A DNA stretch of 64,000 bases from Ardenticatenaceae bacterium (GTDB lineage: Bacteria; Chloroflexota; Anaerolineae; Promineifilales; Promineifilaceae), in NCBI GenBank assembly GCA_020634395.1, contig JACKBU010000016.1:41095-105094 (forward strand), in the 5' to 3' direction. The translations under genes were made by a program, and so were the position numbers. The notes under the pieces are model-generated. The model ran no database searches. It had not been told where the DNA came from and saw nothing but the letters and a program-made list of their open reading frames with translations. Shown here piece after piece: positions 1 to 7,767 of the stretch (position 1 is its first letter; each line of letters begins with the position of its first letter).

Positions 1-198
1 ACGATGGGGACCAAGATCGAGGCGCTGCGCCAGCACGCCAGCCAGTTGGGCGATTGGGATCCGACGGAGCGCATCAAGGAGTGGAACGGCGAAACGGGTA
101 AACGGGTCGGCTTTAAGTACGCCGAAAGCTACTACCGCATCACGCTCAAAGCCATCGAGGAACCCGTCGAAGCCGAGGCAGAAGCAGGCGCAGGCTGA
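1..198 (+). CDS. C-terminal end of a PIG-L (LmbE-like) deacetylase, 5' truncated by the window
   Basis: The frame is open from base 1, so the ATG at base 4 is probably internal and the gene starts outside the window. The visible 65 residues read KIEALRQHASQLGDWDP and then a YAESY block. That resembles the C-terminal segment of PIG-L family N-acetylglucosaminide deacetylases, where a K..AL..H.SQ helix is typical. The catalytic AHPDDE motif would lie upstream and cannot be seen. The last residues are an Ala/Glu-rich tail. A complete PIG-L gene lies 2.1 kb away on the other strand. The family call rests only on this short C-terminal signature. Confidence 0.6.
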   Translation, partial: TMGTKIEALRQHASQLGDWDPTERIKEWNGETGKRVGFKYAESYYRITLKAIEEPVEAEAEAGAG

Positions 199-380
199 TA
201 CGGCCGTTTTTCAGCCAGCAGCGGGTGGCGCAACTGCCGTTTTTTCGCTTAACTCACGCAATTTCGCTGACGCGGCAAAGGATTTTCATTAAAATAGGAC
301 CATGGAAGTTTCAATTCTAAGCTGGACCGATTTTTGACTGGCAAAGTCGGGGAACCAGTTGATCTGGAGGCCATTGGATC

Positions 381-644
381 ATGTCATCTAACAAAGAGCT
401 GCAAGAATTGTTAATGGAGCTGAACAGAGAGTTGAAGCACACAAATTCTGTGAGTTACCGCGACGAACGGCTGCTGCGCCACCTGGAAGCGCAAATTGGC
501 CGGCTGGCCCAAGAGCCCACGGCCAACAAACTGGATTTGCGCGATCAGTTGGAAACGGCCGTGCCCCAGTTAGAAGGCGACCACCCCGCCCTTACCATTG
601 TGATGACTCGGGCCATTACCGTTTTAAGCAACATGGGCGCCTGA
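381..644 (+). CDS. DUF4404 family small protein
   Basis: This 87-residue soluble protein is mostly helical and charged. It begins with a leucine-rich helix and ends with a HPALT...VLSNMGA segment, the pattern of DUF4404 proteins, whose function is not known. A GGAGG lies about 10 nt before the ATG. The gene stands alone between a PIG-L fragment and a convergent membrane gene. Nothing in the sequence points to a substrate or partner. The 180 bp before it hold one ACGGCCGT word and no other recognisable element. Confidence 0.7.
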   Translation: MSSNKELQELLMELNRELKHTNSVSYRDERLLRHLEAQIGRLAQEPTANKLDLRDQLETAVPQLEGDHPALTIVMTRAITVLSNMGA

Positions 645-664
645 AACCCCGGCGGCTCAGCCCC

Positions 665-1240
665 TCAACCGGCCAGGATGTCTTCAATCCGGCGGTCGGG
701 AATGAGCCACATAACGGCTACCAGCACGTACAAACCCCCGGCCAGCCAGGAATTGACAAAAGCCAGGGGTATGGCCAGCAGATAGATCACCAGGGATACC
801 TGGCCCTTGAAGTCGCTGCCAACGGCCGTAGCCAAAACCGAATCTGCGCCATGCAGAGAAACCAGCGACCGGGAAAGAATGAAGTAGGCCACAGCCGAAC
901 ACAACAGCACCACGCCGTACAAAGCCACCGGCCAGGCTGCGAATTGATTTTCCCCCATCCAGGCCGTCACAAAGGGCACCAGGGACAGCCAGAACAGCAG
1001 GTGGAGATTAGCCCACAGCACACGGCCGTTCACCCGCTCCACCGCCTGGAACAGGTGGTGATGGTTGCTCCAATAAATGCCCAGAAAGACAAAACTCAAC
1101 ACGTAGCTTAAGAATTTGGGGATTAACGGCCGTAACACCGCCAGAGTGGCTCCCTCCGGCGCACGCATCTCCAGCACCATAATGGTGATGATGATGGCAA
1201 TCACCCCGTCGCTAAACGCTTCCAACCGTCCTCGTTCCAT
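665..1240 (-). CDS. TMEM175-like (DUF1211) potassium channel family membrane protein
   Basis: The 191-residue protein has about six hydrophobic segments. It opens with RLEAFSDGVIAI, the R..xFSDG signature of the first helix in the TMEM175/DUF1211 family, whose studied members conduct potassium. The Asn-His-His-His stretch after the third helix is also usual in bacterial homologues. The start was set at the ATG encoding MERGRLEAF; an upstream extension of 37 codons is poorly hydrophobic and lies outside the family. It is downstream of and codirectional with the Cas4-like pair but shares no obvious function with it. Channel activity is inferred from the family only. Confidence 0.85.
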   Translation of the reverse strand: MERGRLEAFSDGVIAIIITIMVLEMRAPEGATLAVLRPLIPKFLSYVLSFVFLGIYWSNHHHLFQAVERVNGRVLWANLHLLFWLSLVPFVTAWMGENQFAAWPVALYGVVLLCSAVAYFILSRSLVSLHGADSVLATAVGSDFKGQVSLVIYLLAIPLAFVNSWLAGGLYVLVAVMWLIPDRRIEDILAG

Positions 1241-1293
1241 GGCCAGCCCTTCTGAATTTGGTTTTTGCAGGTGGTTTGTTTGTGTCTGGTTCG

Positions 1294-1821
1294 TCAGGCC
1301 AGGCGCTGATCGCAGTAAGAACGCACGCCGCAGCGATGGCACCTCGCCCAATCATTATGATCGCGATCAACTTCTGCGGCAAATGTGGCTTCGTGCATTT
1401 CGGCCAGCAAATCCAGCAAATCCTCTTCCAACTCTTCCGAAAAGTCCACGGCATACGCCCGGTCAGCATACTGGATGATGCCATACGTCGGGCGAACCTG
1501 GTAGTTTTCGGCCACCAGCAGGCAGTAAGCAGCAAGCTGCAGCACGTGGCCTTCGTGGGGTTCCTTTGGCGCGCGCCCCGACTTGATCTCTACCGGCACG
1601 ATGCTGCCATCCGCCTGCTCCACCAGATAATCGGGCTTGCCGGTGAGCTTGTAGGCCGGAGCGTATAACGGTTTGGAAGTGGGAAACCACGCGCCGGTAT
1701 CGGCATAAATGACTTCGCCGGCCGGCACGCCGCTCTTCTCCCGCCGGTCACGCGACCACAACCACGCGCCGATGGTCAGCAGAAAGAGAACGATGCCCAG
1801 AAGTAAGCCGGAAGTTGCCAT
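1294..1821 (-). CDS. Cas4-like PD-(D/E)XK nuclease, C-terminal half with its own membrane segment
   Basis: Residues 1-24 form one hydrophobic helix followed by a basic stop-transfer. The rest is a RecB/Cas4-type nuclease core: GKPDYLVE (motif Asp), PVEIKSG (E-x-K) and LQLAAY (Gln/Tyr motif). The C-terminus has C-x2-C-x5-C, matching the three C-terminal cysteines of the Cas4 iron-sulphur cluster. The fourth cysteine and motif I are missing here but are encoded by the preceding gene at 1879-2124. Both genes share one frame, separated by a TAG and 19 sense codons. No Shine-Dalgarno is visible before this ATG. It may be a real split protein or a single gene broken by a nonsense mutation. There is no CRISPR locus nearby, so a housekeeping or orphan role is more likely than spacer acquisition. 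Confidence 0.75.
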   Translation of the reverse strand: MATSGLLLGIVLFLLTIGAWLWSRDRREKSGVPAGEVIYADTGAWFPTSKPLYAPAYKLTGKPDYLVEQADGSIVPVEIKSGRAPKEPHEGHVLQLAAYCLLVAENYQVRPTYGIIQYADRAYAVDFSEELEEDLLDLLAEMHEATFAAEVDRDHNDWARCHRCGVRSYCDQRLA

Positions 1822-1878
1822 TTTTGCCAGAGGAGAGCGTCTAAGCAGCCCGAGGAAGCAGCAGACTGGCCTAATACA

Positions 1879-2124
1879 CTATTGCAAACTCATTAACAGT
1901 AGAAAGGTGACGTAGGCCACCAGGACAAACAGGAGCACATATGCCAGGCGGCGGGTCCAGATGGCGCCGGCCAGCGAACGGCCGTGCGCCTGATGATAAC
2001 GCGTTCCCTGCTCCAGCTCCCGCACATTCTCCGAAGCATACCCTTGCAGCCGCTGCAGCCACCACGCCCGTCGGCAGTAAACATAGTTGCTGATTTCGCT
2101 TGCGCGCACCCATCTGTCGCTCAT
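1879..2124 (-). CDS. Cas4-like nuclease, N-terminal half (first cluster Cys and motif I) with C-terminal membrane helix
   Basis: This 81-residue product starts with RASEISNYVYCRRAWWLQR. That matches the N-terminal block of Cas4-type nucleases, where a Y-C-x-R-x-x-W/F-L element supplies the first iron-sulphur cysteine. It continues with ELEQGTRYHQAHG, where the His fits nuclease motif I. It ends in a hydrophobic helix of about 20 residues. The frame stops at a TAG, and after 19 open codons in the same frame the C-terminal half begins, itself with a membrane helix. Together the two would give a complete Cas4-like protein with an inserted membrane hairpin. Whether the TAG is a true gene boundary cannot be decided from one sequence. 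Confidence 0.7.
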   Translation of the reverse strand: MSDRWVRASEISNYVYCRRAWWLQRLQGYASENVRELEQGTRYHQAHGRSLAGAIWTRRLAYVLLFVLVAYVTFLLLMSLQ

Positions 2125-2272
2125 ATGTTCTATTTTACGCCGATTGGGAACGAACCGTCAAGCGCCCACCGGCTTTCCTGAGGGGAGATTCATAAAAATA
2201 GTGCGCGCGAATAGGGCTGAAGGGAAAGCAGCGGATGTGACGATGTGGGGTTGGCGCAGGAGGTAGGATACG

Positions 2273-2316
2273 TGCTGCGTGATGCGTAATCAGAGAAGTT
2301 CACGCATCACGCAGCA
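2273..2316. repeat. Perfect 15-bp inverted repeat at the end of the PIG-L gene
   Basis: The arm TGCTGCGTGATGCGT (2273-2287) and its exact complement (2302-2316) flank a 14-nt loop. The right arm contains the stop codon of the minus-strand PIG-L gene. No T-run follows on either strand, so it is a stable 3'-end hairpin rather than a classical intrinsic terminator. Confidence 0.75.
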
Positions 2317-3167
2317 GGCGCAGCCTCCCAGCCGGCAAACAAGTCGGTCAGGTGCAGACCGGGCGGCGGTGTGGGCCGCGCCAGGGCAAAATATTCATAG
2401 CGCAGTATCTCTGCCATTTCCTCTTCCGGCAGCTGGCGAAAGATGCTCTCCGCGCCAAACTGGGTGGCGTGGCAGCGGAATGCAGCCAGCTTCTGCCCCA
2501 TCGCTGCGCTCACGTCCAGCGTCACGTGGAACTGATCGTCCGGCCAGCCCTGCTCGCGGCGCTCTTCCAGCCCCACAAAAAATGAAACATCCAGGCCGCG
2601 TGCGGCCATGCGTTCCTTCATCGCCAGCCACGTGGGGCGGCGCACCAGCGGATAAAACAGGCGCGGCGTATCCCAGGCCTGCCCCAGATCGGGGCGGCAG
2701 TCGGGATCCGCAGCCGCAGTGACGGCGAGGAGGGCGTGCTTGTGAATGGTTTGGTGGTCAGGATGGCCGTAACCGCCAAACGGCTCAAAAGTCAGGATGA
2801 CCTGCGGCTGCAGGCGCCGGATGATTTCTACCAGACGCGGCACCACTTCGTCCGGGTCGCTGTTCATGTAGGCGCGAGGGTCCTGGTTTTCGGCCGTGCC
2901 CGCCATACCGGAATCGCGGTAGCCCAGGAACGTAACCTGCCTGATGCCCAGAGTTTCCGCCGAACAGCGTAACTCTTGCTCGCGCACCTGGGGCAGTGTC
3001 TCCGGAGTCGCCAGGGCGGGATCGGCGATTTCGCCGGCTTCGCCGCGGGTAGCGACCACTAATTCAACCTGCGCCCCCTGGCTGGCGTACAGGGCAATCG
3101 CGCCGCCTGGACCTAAAATCTCATCGTCTGGATGAGCATAAAGGGCTAATAAACGTCTGGATTCCAT
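2307..3167 (-). CDS. PIG-L family deacetylase (LmbE-like)
   Basis: The 286-residue protein has the zinc-binding AHPDDE motif near residue 11 and a second HPDH motif near residue 135, the hallmarks of PIG-L metal-dependent deacetylases. These remove N-acetyl groups from GlcNAc-linked substrates such as mycothiol or bacillithiol precursors. Length and motif spacing are normal. It is the last gene of the minus-strand run that begins with YceI, 15 bp downstream of the VOC-family gene, so it probably shares their transcript. If the operon handles electrophiles, a role in thiol-conjugate turnover (as for Mca) would fit, but that is inference. Confidence 0.88.
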   Translation of the reverse strand: MESRRLLALYAHPDDEILGPGGAIALYASQGAQVELVVATRGEAGEIADPALATPETLPQVREQELRCSAETLGIRQVTFLGYRDSGMAGTAENQDPRAYMNSDPDEVVPRLVEIIRRLQPQVILTFEPFGGYGHPDHQTIHKHALLAVTAAADPDCRPDLGQAWDTPRLFYPLVRRPTWLAMKERMAARGLDVSFFVGLEERREQGWPDDQFHVTLDVSAAMGQKLAAFRCHATQFGAESIFRQLPEEEMAEILRYEYFALARPTPPPGLHLTDLFAGWEAAPAA

Positions 3168-3182
3168 GAGTTTTCCATTTGT

Positions 3183-4043
3183 CTAGCTGGCTTGAATCAC
3201 CAGGTGATTGGCGGAAGGATCCTGAAGGTGGAGGGCACGGCCGTTTTGCGTAAACGCCACACCTTTTTCCGTCAGACGATCAGCCAGGTCAGCCACGGCC
3301 GTTTCTTCCGGCGCCATAATCTCGTACCACAACAGACGCGCCTTGTCCGGCGCTGCGGGCGGCGCGCCCACGCCAGCCCAGGTGTTCAACCCCAGGTGAT
3401 GGTGATAGCCGCCAAACGATAAAAATCCGGCCGATTCCCCCATCTGCATGATCACGTCAAAACCCAGGACATCATGGTAAAACGCCATGGCCGGAGCCAG
3501 ATGGCCGACGTGCAGATGGACGTGGCCCATCGTCGTGCCGGGCGGCAGGGGCTGCCACACGGCCGTTTCCGGCGACAATTCCGCCAGCACTCCCTCTGCA
3601 TCGAACGGCTCGGTCACCATACGCAGATCATCACCCACATAGGGCCACTCGGCGCGAGGCCGGTCGCGGTAAATCTCAATGCCGTGCCCATCGGGATCGG
3701 TGAGATAGAGCGCCTCGCTGACGCCGTGGTCGGAGGCGCCTACCAGCGGCGTTTGCGCCTGGATGAAGTGGTACAGAGTGCGCGCCAGGTCCAGCCGCGA
3801 GGGCAGCAAGATGGCAAAATGGTACAACCCCGCGGCGCGGTGTGACGGCCGTGCGCCCGGCTGTTCTTGCAGCACCAGCAGCGGCCGTTGGGCAACGCCC
3901 AAAACGGCCGTCTCCCCCTCACGCTCCAACACCTGCAGGCCAATGTGCTCCTGGTAATAAGCCAGGGAACGGGATAGGTCGGCCACGCTCACGGCCACGC
4001 GGCCCATGCGGGTTTCTGCGGGCAAAGGAGAAGGTTGGCTCAA
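3183..4043 (-). CDS. VOC-family two-domain dioxygenase/glyoxalase (CatE-like)
   Basis: Two VOC halves are visible. The first runs from TRMGRVAVSVADL to a DPDGHGIEIYRD segment. The second has GHVHLHV and HHHLGLNTW, the arrangement of CatE-type catechol-2,3-dioxygenases, where His, His and Glu bind the metal. The last ligand block reads DPSANHLVI instead of the usual G-x-E, so the third ligand is uncertain. The start is also uncertain. A TTG at 4043 overlaps the TGA of the upstream FMN reductase (TTGA), which suggests coupled translation. A TTG at 4064 and an ATG at 4007 are alternatives, but conserved N-terminal residues precede the ATG. In Firmicutes, catDE-type genes respond to catechol and quinone stress. 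Confidence 0.8.
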   Translation of the reverse strand: MSQPSPLPAETRMGRVAVSVADLSRSLAYYQEHIGLQVLEREGETAVLGVAQRPLLVLQEQPGARPSHRAAGLYHFAILLPSRLDLARTLYHFIQAQTPLVGASDHGVSEALYLTDPDGHGIEIYRDRPRAEWPYVGDDLRMVTEPFDAEGVLAELSPETAVWQPLPPGTTMGHVHLHVGHLAPAMAFYHDVLGFDVIMQMGESAGFLSFGGYHHHLGLNTWAGVGAPPAAPDKARLLWYEIMAPEETAVADLADRLTEKGVAFTQNGRALHLQDPSANHLVIQAS

Positions 4044-4654
4044 TTTTGCACCTGTCTGGTCCAATCCCGTAAGGCGACCAGGAGCCTTTCTAGCCGCTGG
4101 CGCGTGGCTTCGTCCGTCAAACGGCCGTCGGCATCAAATAAATTAGCGGGGCGGGCTACCATCAAGTGCGGCCGGGCCAGCACAAAGGTATCGTTGTGGC
4201 CCAAAATCTCCCGCAAATGCATCTGCGCCCGTACAGTGCCGTACATGCCGCCCGCTCCCATGATGGCCACTGCTTTGCCATCAAGCGGCGCCTGGGCATC
4301 CGGGCCTTTGCGCGAGGCCCAATCCAAAGCGTTTTTTAATACGCCAGGAATGGACCAGTTATATTCCGGAGTAGCAATCAGCAAAGCATCGGCGCGCTGC
4401 ATGGCCTGGCGCAAAGCCATCACCGGTTCCGGCGTGCCCCGAGCTTCGACGTCCACGTTAAACATGGGGATGTCGTCGAGGTCAAAGATTTCCATCGTCA
4501 TGCCGGGGGGCAGCAGGTGGTGGGCATTGCACAACAAGGCGCGATTGTATGAGCGCTGGCGCAGGCTGCCGGCAATCCCCAGGACGTGGATGTGGTTGTT
4601 GTTGATGGTTTGGGCGTCTGGGGTATAGGGTGTGTCGATGAATACTTGCGACAT
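4040..4654 (-). CDS. NADPH-dependent FMN reductase / quinone reductase
   Basis: This is a flavodoxin-fold protein of 204 residues. GIAGSLRQRSYNRAL is the phosphate-binding loop of NADPH:FMN reductases, and TPEYNWSIPGVLKNALDWAS is the conserved central motif. Such enzymes reduce FMN, azo dyes, chromate or quinones. The gene starts 11 nt after the pirin stop with an AAGGA before the ATG. Its own stop overlaps the presumed start of the dioxygenase gene. Position and neighbours suggest a two-electron quinone reductase. Confidence 0.9.
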   Translation of the reverse strand: MSQVFIDTPYTPDAQTINNNHIHVLGIAGSLRQRSYNRALLCNAHHLLPPGMTMEIFDLDDIPMFNVDVEARGTPEPVMALRQAMQRADALLIATPEYNWSIPGVLKNALDWASRKGPDAQAPLDGKAVAIMGAGGMYGTVRAQMHLREILGHNDTFVLARPHLMVARPANLFDADGRLTDEATRQRLERLLVALRDWTRQVQN

Positions 4655-4665
4655 TTTATTCCTTT

Positions 4666-5451
4666 TTAAGCGCCCATGAAGGGCTTCAGGTAGAAGGAGA
4701 GGTAGTTTAGCGGCTGCTCGCCAGCCTGGATAACGGCCGTTTCCGCCTGTGGCTTCGCCAGCGCCACGTCATACAGTCCGACGGGCTGCTCGTCGTGGGC
4801 GGTGAGAAAACGGCCGTCGCCGTTCACAAAGTACAGGAACAGCTCTTCGCCGCTCTGCGGCAGCTCAATGGCCGCTTCGCCGCCCGCGGGCAGCACGGTG
4901 CTCGTCAGGCGGGCGGAAACGTGTGAATCGGTGGCCCCTTGCGGCCCGATGATGTCTCGTACCACGCCATCGCCCACGGTGCGCGGCGGCATCTTGTCCA
5001 GGCGGATTTGCTCGTAGTGGGGCTCCAAAGCCATGAACTGCGGCTCGGCCACAAACCAGATCTGGATGACGCGGGCGTAATCGTCGGCACGGTTTAGTTC
5101 CTGGTGCTGGATGTAGGCGCCGGAAAACATGCGCTGTACCTCGCCGGCGCGGATGATGCCCTGGCCGCCAGTGGAATCCTCGTGGTACAGCTCGCCGTCG
5201 ATCACATAGGTGTAGATCTCCAGCCCGCGATGGGGATGCCAGGTGAAACCGTTGTGCGGCGCAATTTGGGTCATGTGGGCTGTCAACATGCCGCTGAGCC
5301 TCTGCAACGGACTCCAGCCGCCCACGGCGAAATGAGAAGTGAGCCAGTGAATGGGGTGGATCGTGGGAAAGGTGGCGGCGGGGAAAAAGCGCAGGTCGCC
5401 GCGCACGTCCAAATCCGTTATGACACTGGCGAATACGTCCGTAAACATCAT
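4666..5451 (-). CDS. Pirin family protein (bicupin, quercetinase-like)
   Basis: The 261-residue bicupin has the pirin metal site: HPHRGLEIYTYV gives two His ligands and QHQEL gives His and Glu. Bacterial pirins such as YhhW have quercetin 2,3-dioxygenase activity. The start chosen is the first of two adjacent ATGs, with AAGAGG about 10 nt upstream; a longer frame reaching 5511 has no support. It lies between YceI (about 100 bp upstream, same strand) and the FMN reductase. Action on an aromatic or quinone substrate is the favoured role. Confidence 0.9.
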   Translation of the reverse strand: MMFTDVFASVITDLDVRGDLRFFPAATFPTIHPIHWLTSHFAVGGWSPLQRLSGMLTAHMTQIAPHNGFTWHPHRGLEIYTYVIDGELYHEDSTGGQGIIRAGEVQRMFSGAYIQHQELNRADDYARVIQIWFVAEPQFMALEPHYEQIRLDKMPPRTVGDGVVRDIIGPQGATDSHVSARLTSTVLPAGGEAAIELPQSGEELFLYFVNGDGRFLTAHDEQPVGLYDVALAKPQAETAVIQAGEQPLNYLSFYLKPFMGA

Positions 5452-5555
5452 CGTCTGGTAACCTCTTGGGTAAATAGGGCAAACGGCCGTTGCAGGAACG
5501 GCCGTTAACATTCTAACGCATTGTGCGGTGGCTGGGGATTCTTCCCAGCAAACGC

Positions 5556-6095
5556 TTAAGCTGGAGTAGATTCCGGTTGTTTCACCAATTCTAATTCAAC
5601 TTCGATGTTGATTTGATCGCCGACCAGCATGCCGCCCGTTTCCAAAGCCTGGTTCCAGGTGAGGTCCCAATCTTTGCGGGTCAGGGTGCCGGACGCCGAG
5701 AAACCCGCGCTAAACGTCCCCCACGGGCTTTTGGCCTGCCCGGCATATTCCACATCCAACACAATTTCGTTTGTGACGCCGCGAATAGTCAAGTCGCCGT
5801 ATAGTTTAGCGGTGTCGTCGCCGGTTCTCTCTACCCGGGTGCTTTTGAAGGTCATCTGAGGGAATTCGGCGACGTTGAAAAAATCGGCCGAGCGCAAGTG
5901 GTCGTCGCGCTGTTGTTCGCGGGTGTTTACACTGGCCACGTCAACGGTGACATTAACGGCCGTGTCCTCTGGATTGTTCTCGTCAAAAACAACGCTGCCC
6001 TCCCACTTCTCGAAACGGCCGCGAACTTTAGAAATCATCATGTGGCGCACGGTAAAGTAAATGTGCGAATGTGCGTAATCAATTTGCCAGCTCAT
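5556..6095 (-). CDS. YceI family lipid/isoprenoid-binding protein
   Basis: The 179-residue protein is a complete YceI lipocalin-like barrel without a signal peptide. The opening W-x-I-D-x-x-H-S-x-x-x-F-x-V-R-H block and the G-x-L-T-I-x-G-V-T segment are the family signatures. YceI proteins bind polyisoprenoid chains, including quinones. AAGGAG stands 8 nt before the ATG. The gene is preceded by a strong promoter whose spacer holds a palindrome, divergent from a TetR gene. It is probably the first gene of the YceI-pirin-reductase-dioxygenase-PIG-L run. Confidence 0.92.
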   Translation of the reverse strand: MSWQIDYAHSHIYFTVRHMMISKVRGRFEKWEGSVVFDENNPEDTAVNVTVDVASVNTREQQRDDHLRSADFFNVAEFPQMTFKSTRVERTGDDTAKLYGDLTIRGVTNEIVLDVEYAGQAKSPWGTFSAGFSASGTLTRKDWDLTWNQALETGGMLVGDQINIEVELELVKQPESTPA

Positions 6096-6142
6096 TTGTT
6101 ATAATCTCCTTGTAGTGTAACTTTTTCTGCCTTTTCTGCTCT

Positions 6143-6201
6143 AAGTGGACTATAGTCCGCATTTCTGGTATGATAATAACGGACCCAGGTCCACTTGTCA
6201 A
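6143..6201. promoter_or_regulatory. Divergent promoter with two palindromic operators between yceI-like and tetR-like genes
   Basis: On the minus strand a TTGACA (6201-6196), a 17-bp spacer and TATTAT (6178-6173) form a near-consensus promoter for the YceI gene. The spacer holds the palindrome GGACCCAGGTCC (6181-6192). A second palindrome, GGACTATAGTCC (6147-6158), lies 34 bp away centre to centre, just inside the transcribed region. The outer words AAGTGGAC and GTCCACTT are mirror images. On the plus strand TGGACT (6146-6151) and TATGAT (6169-6174), 17 bp apart, could drive the TetR gene. Binding by that TetR protein is inferred from position. Confidence 0.8.
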
Positions 6202-6251
6202 GATTTAAGACGAAAAAACTGACAGATTAATTGGATACTCAGGAAACTACG

Positions 6252-6956
6252 ATGGATATACCTATCCCAGAAAATCCCCTACTTGGCGGCCTCTCGTCTG
6301 GAAGCAACATCCCGCTGGAAACCGTCGAAGAGGGGCCAAAAGCAGAGCGGCGCGACGCCGCTGCCAACCGCCAGCTCATCCTGAAGACGGCCGAGGCGCT
6401 CTTCGCGGTCCAGGGTGTAGCCCATGTCAATATGGCCGACATCGCCCTGGCAGCAGGCGTGGGCAAAGGCACCCTCTACCGCCGCTTTGCCAGCAAGGCA
6501 GAACTGTGCCTGGGCCTGATGGATGAGCAGATGGTGAATTTTCAAAACCAGATGCTGGCCGAGTTCCGCCGGATGACGAACGGCGGCGTGCCGTTTATGA
6601 CGCAGTTGGAGTTTTTTCTGGATGCGTTGGTACGGTTTACCGAGGTGCATGCGCCGCTGTTGTGCGAGGTGCAGCGCGCCGGGCTAATCCAGGAACCAAA
6701 CCAGGCCCAGCTCCCCCACTTCTGGCAGTACATGACGGTGAACGGGCTGCTGCAAACGGCCGTTTCTGCCGGTGAACTGCCTCAAGGTCTAGACATCGCA
6801 TACCTGGCCGACGCCATCCTGGCTCCCGTCAAAGCCGACATTTTCCAGTTCCAGCGCCAGGTGCGCGGTTTCTCCGTGGATCGCATCAGCGAAGGACTGC
6901 GCGTGCTGGTCAGCGGCTTGCGCTTCTGTGCCACGCACAGCGACGACGAAAGTTAG
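6252..6956 (+). CDS. TetR family transcriptional regulator
   Basis: The 234-residue protein carries an N-terminal TetR DNA-binding domain after a tail of about 35 residues. The recognition region reads ADIALAAGVGKGTLYRRFASKAEL. The C-terminal helical ligand domain is unclassified. The ATG at 6252 was preferred over an upstream TTG because AGGA lies 7 nt before it. Two palindromes sit between it and the divergent YceI gene, so it most likely represses that operon and itself. The neighbours suggest a quinone or other electrophile as inducer, by analogy with QsrR/MhqR-type regulation. That is inference, not shown by sequence. Confidence 0.9.
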   Translation: MDIPIPENPLLGGLSSGSNIPLETVEEGPKAERRDAAANRQLILKTAEALFAVQGVAHVNMADIALAAGVGKGTLYRRFASKAELCLGLMDEQMVNFQNQMLAEFRRMTNGGVPFMTQLEFFLDALVRFTEVHAPLLCEVQRAGLIQEPNQAQLPHFWQYMTVNGLLQTAVSAGELPQGLDIAYLADAILAPVKADIFQFQRQVRGFSVDRISEGLRVLVSGLRFCATHSDDES

Positions 6957-7061
6957 CCAGGCTCCCCTTCTCGTTTACCCGCCACACACCAATCAGGCCA
7001 CCCCAAAATGCCTCCCTCTGTGGCGCACAAGCTGGCGCGGAGGCATGCCGCCCTGCCTGTT

Positions 7062-7679
7062 TCAGGAGATGGACGGTGCCTGATGCAAAAAAGTGTCGTC
7101 GGTTAACTGGTTCAAGACAAATTCAGCCACATCCGCACGGGAGATCTGGCCCGCTTTGATGGATTTCTCCAAGCCAAACTTATAGTTTCCGGTGTACGGC
7201 CCGTCAGTCAGGCCGCCAGGACGCACGATCACCCAGTCTAAACCGCTGGCTCGTACGGCAGCTTCTTGCTTTTCTTTCTCTTCCATAGCCGCTTTGAGAA
7301 CGGTCTTCATCAACACCTTAAAAGCCAGGGGAACCTGATCTTTGCTGTCGCCTACACCAATCGACGAGACAACCACAAGGCGTTTGACGCCGGCCGCCTG
7401 CATGGCCGTGATGATATTTTGCGTGCCCCGCGAAACGACGTCACCGGGATTATCGGCCGTCGATCCCAGGCTGCACACCACCGCATCGGCGCCTGCCACG
7501 GTAGCGGCAGCATCTTCAGGCCGCAGCACATCGCCGGCAATGACCGCGAGGTGGGGATGATCAAAATCAAAGGTTTCCGGATGGCGCAGCAGCGCCTGCA
7601 CAGCATGGCCTTGGGCCAGCGCCTGTTCTAAAGCTTGCCGGCCCACGCCGCGGCTGCCGCCAAAAATGGCAATTTTCAT
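7062..7679 (-). CDS. NAD(P)-binding SDR/NmrA-like oxidoreductase
   Basis: This is a Rossmann protein of 205 residues starting MKIAIFGGSRGVGRQALEQ, an atypical SDR dinucleotide-binding loop of the YwnB/BVR-B type. VVSSIGVGD and WVIVRPGGLTDG are the usual later motifs. AAGGAGAG lies upstream of the ATG. It is a single gene between the TetR gene and a HAD phosphatase, both reading away or separated by spacers. Such proteins are flavin or NAD(P)H reductases or stress sensors; the substrate is unknown. Confidence 0.88.
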   Translation of the reverse strand: MKIAIFGGSRGVGRQALEQALAQGHAVQALLRHPETFDFDHPHLAVIAGDVLRPEDAAATVAGADAVVCSLGSTADNPGDVVSRGTQNIITAMQAAGVKRLVVVSSIGVGDSKDQVPLAFKVLMKTVLKAAMEEKEKQEAAVRASGLDWVIVRPGGLTDGPYTGNYKFGLEKSIKAGQISRADVAEFVLNQLTDDTFLHQAPSIS

Positions 7680-7767
7680 CGTTGAACTCTCCTTTTAATT
7701 GTTCGCGATTTTTGGGTCTAAAACGGAGCAAATTTTAGCAAAGCAACTGCGGCCAAAACAAATCCCC

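Noticed and set aside
1294..2124. CRISPR-Cas adaptation module
   Set aside because: Only Cas4-like halves are present; no cas1, cas2 or repeat array in the window.
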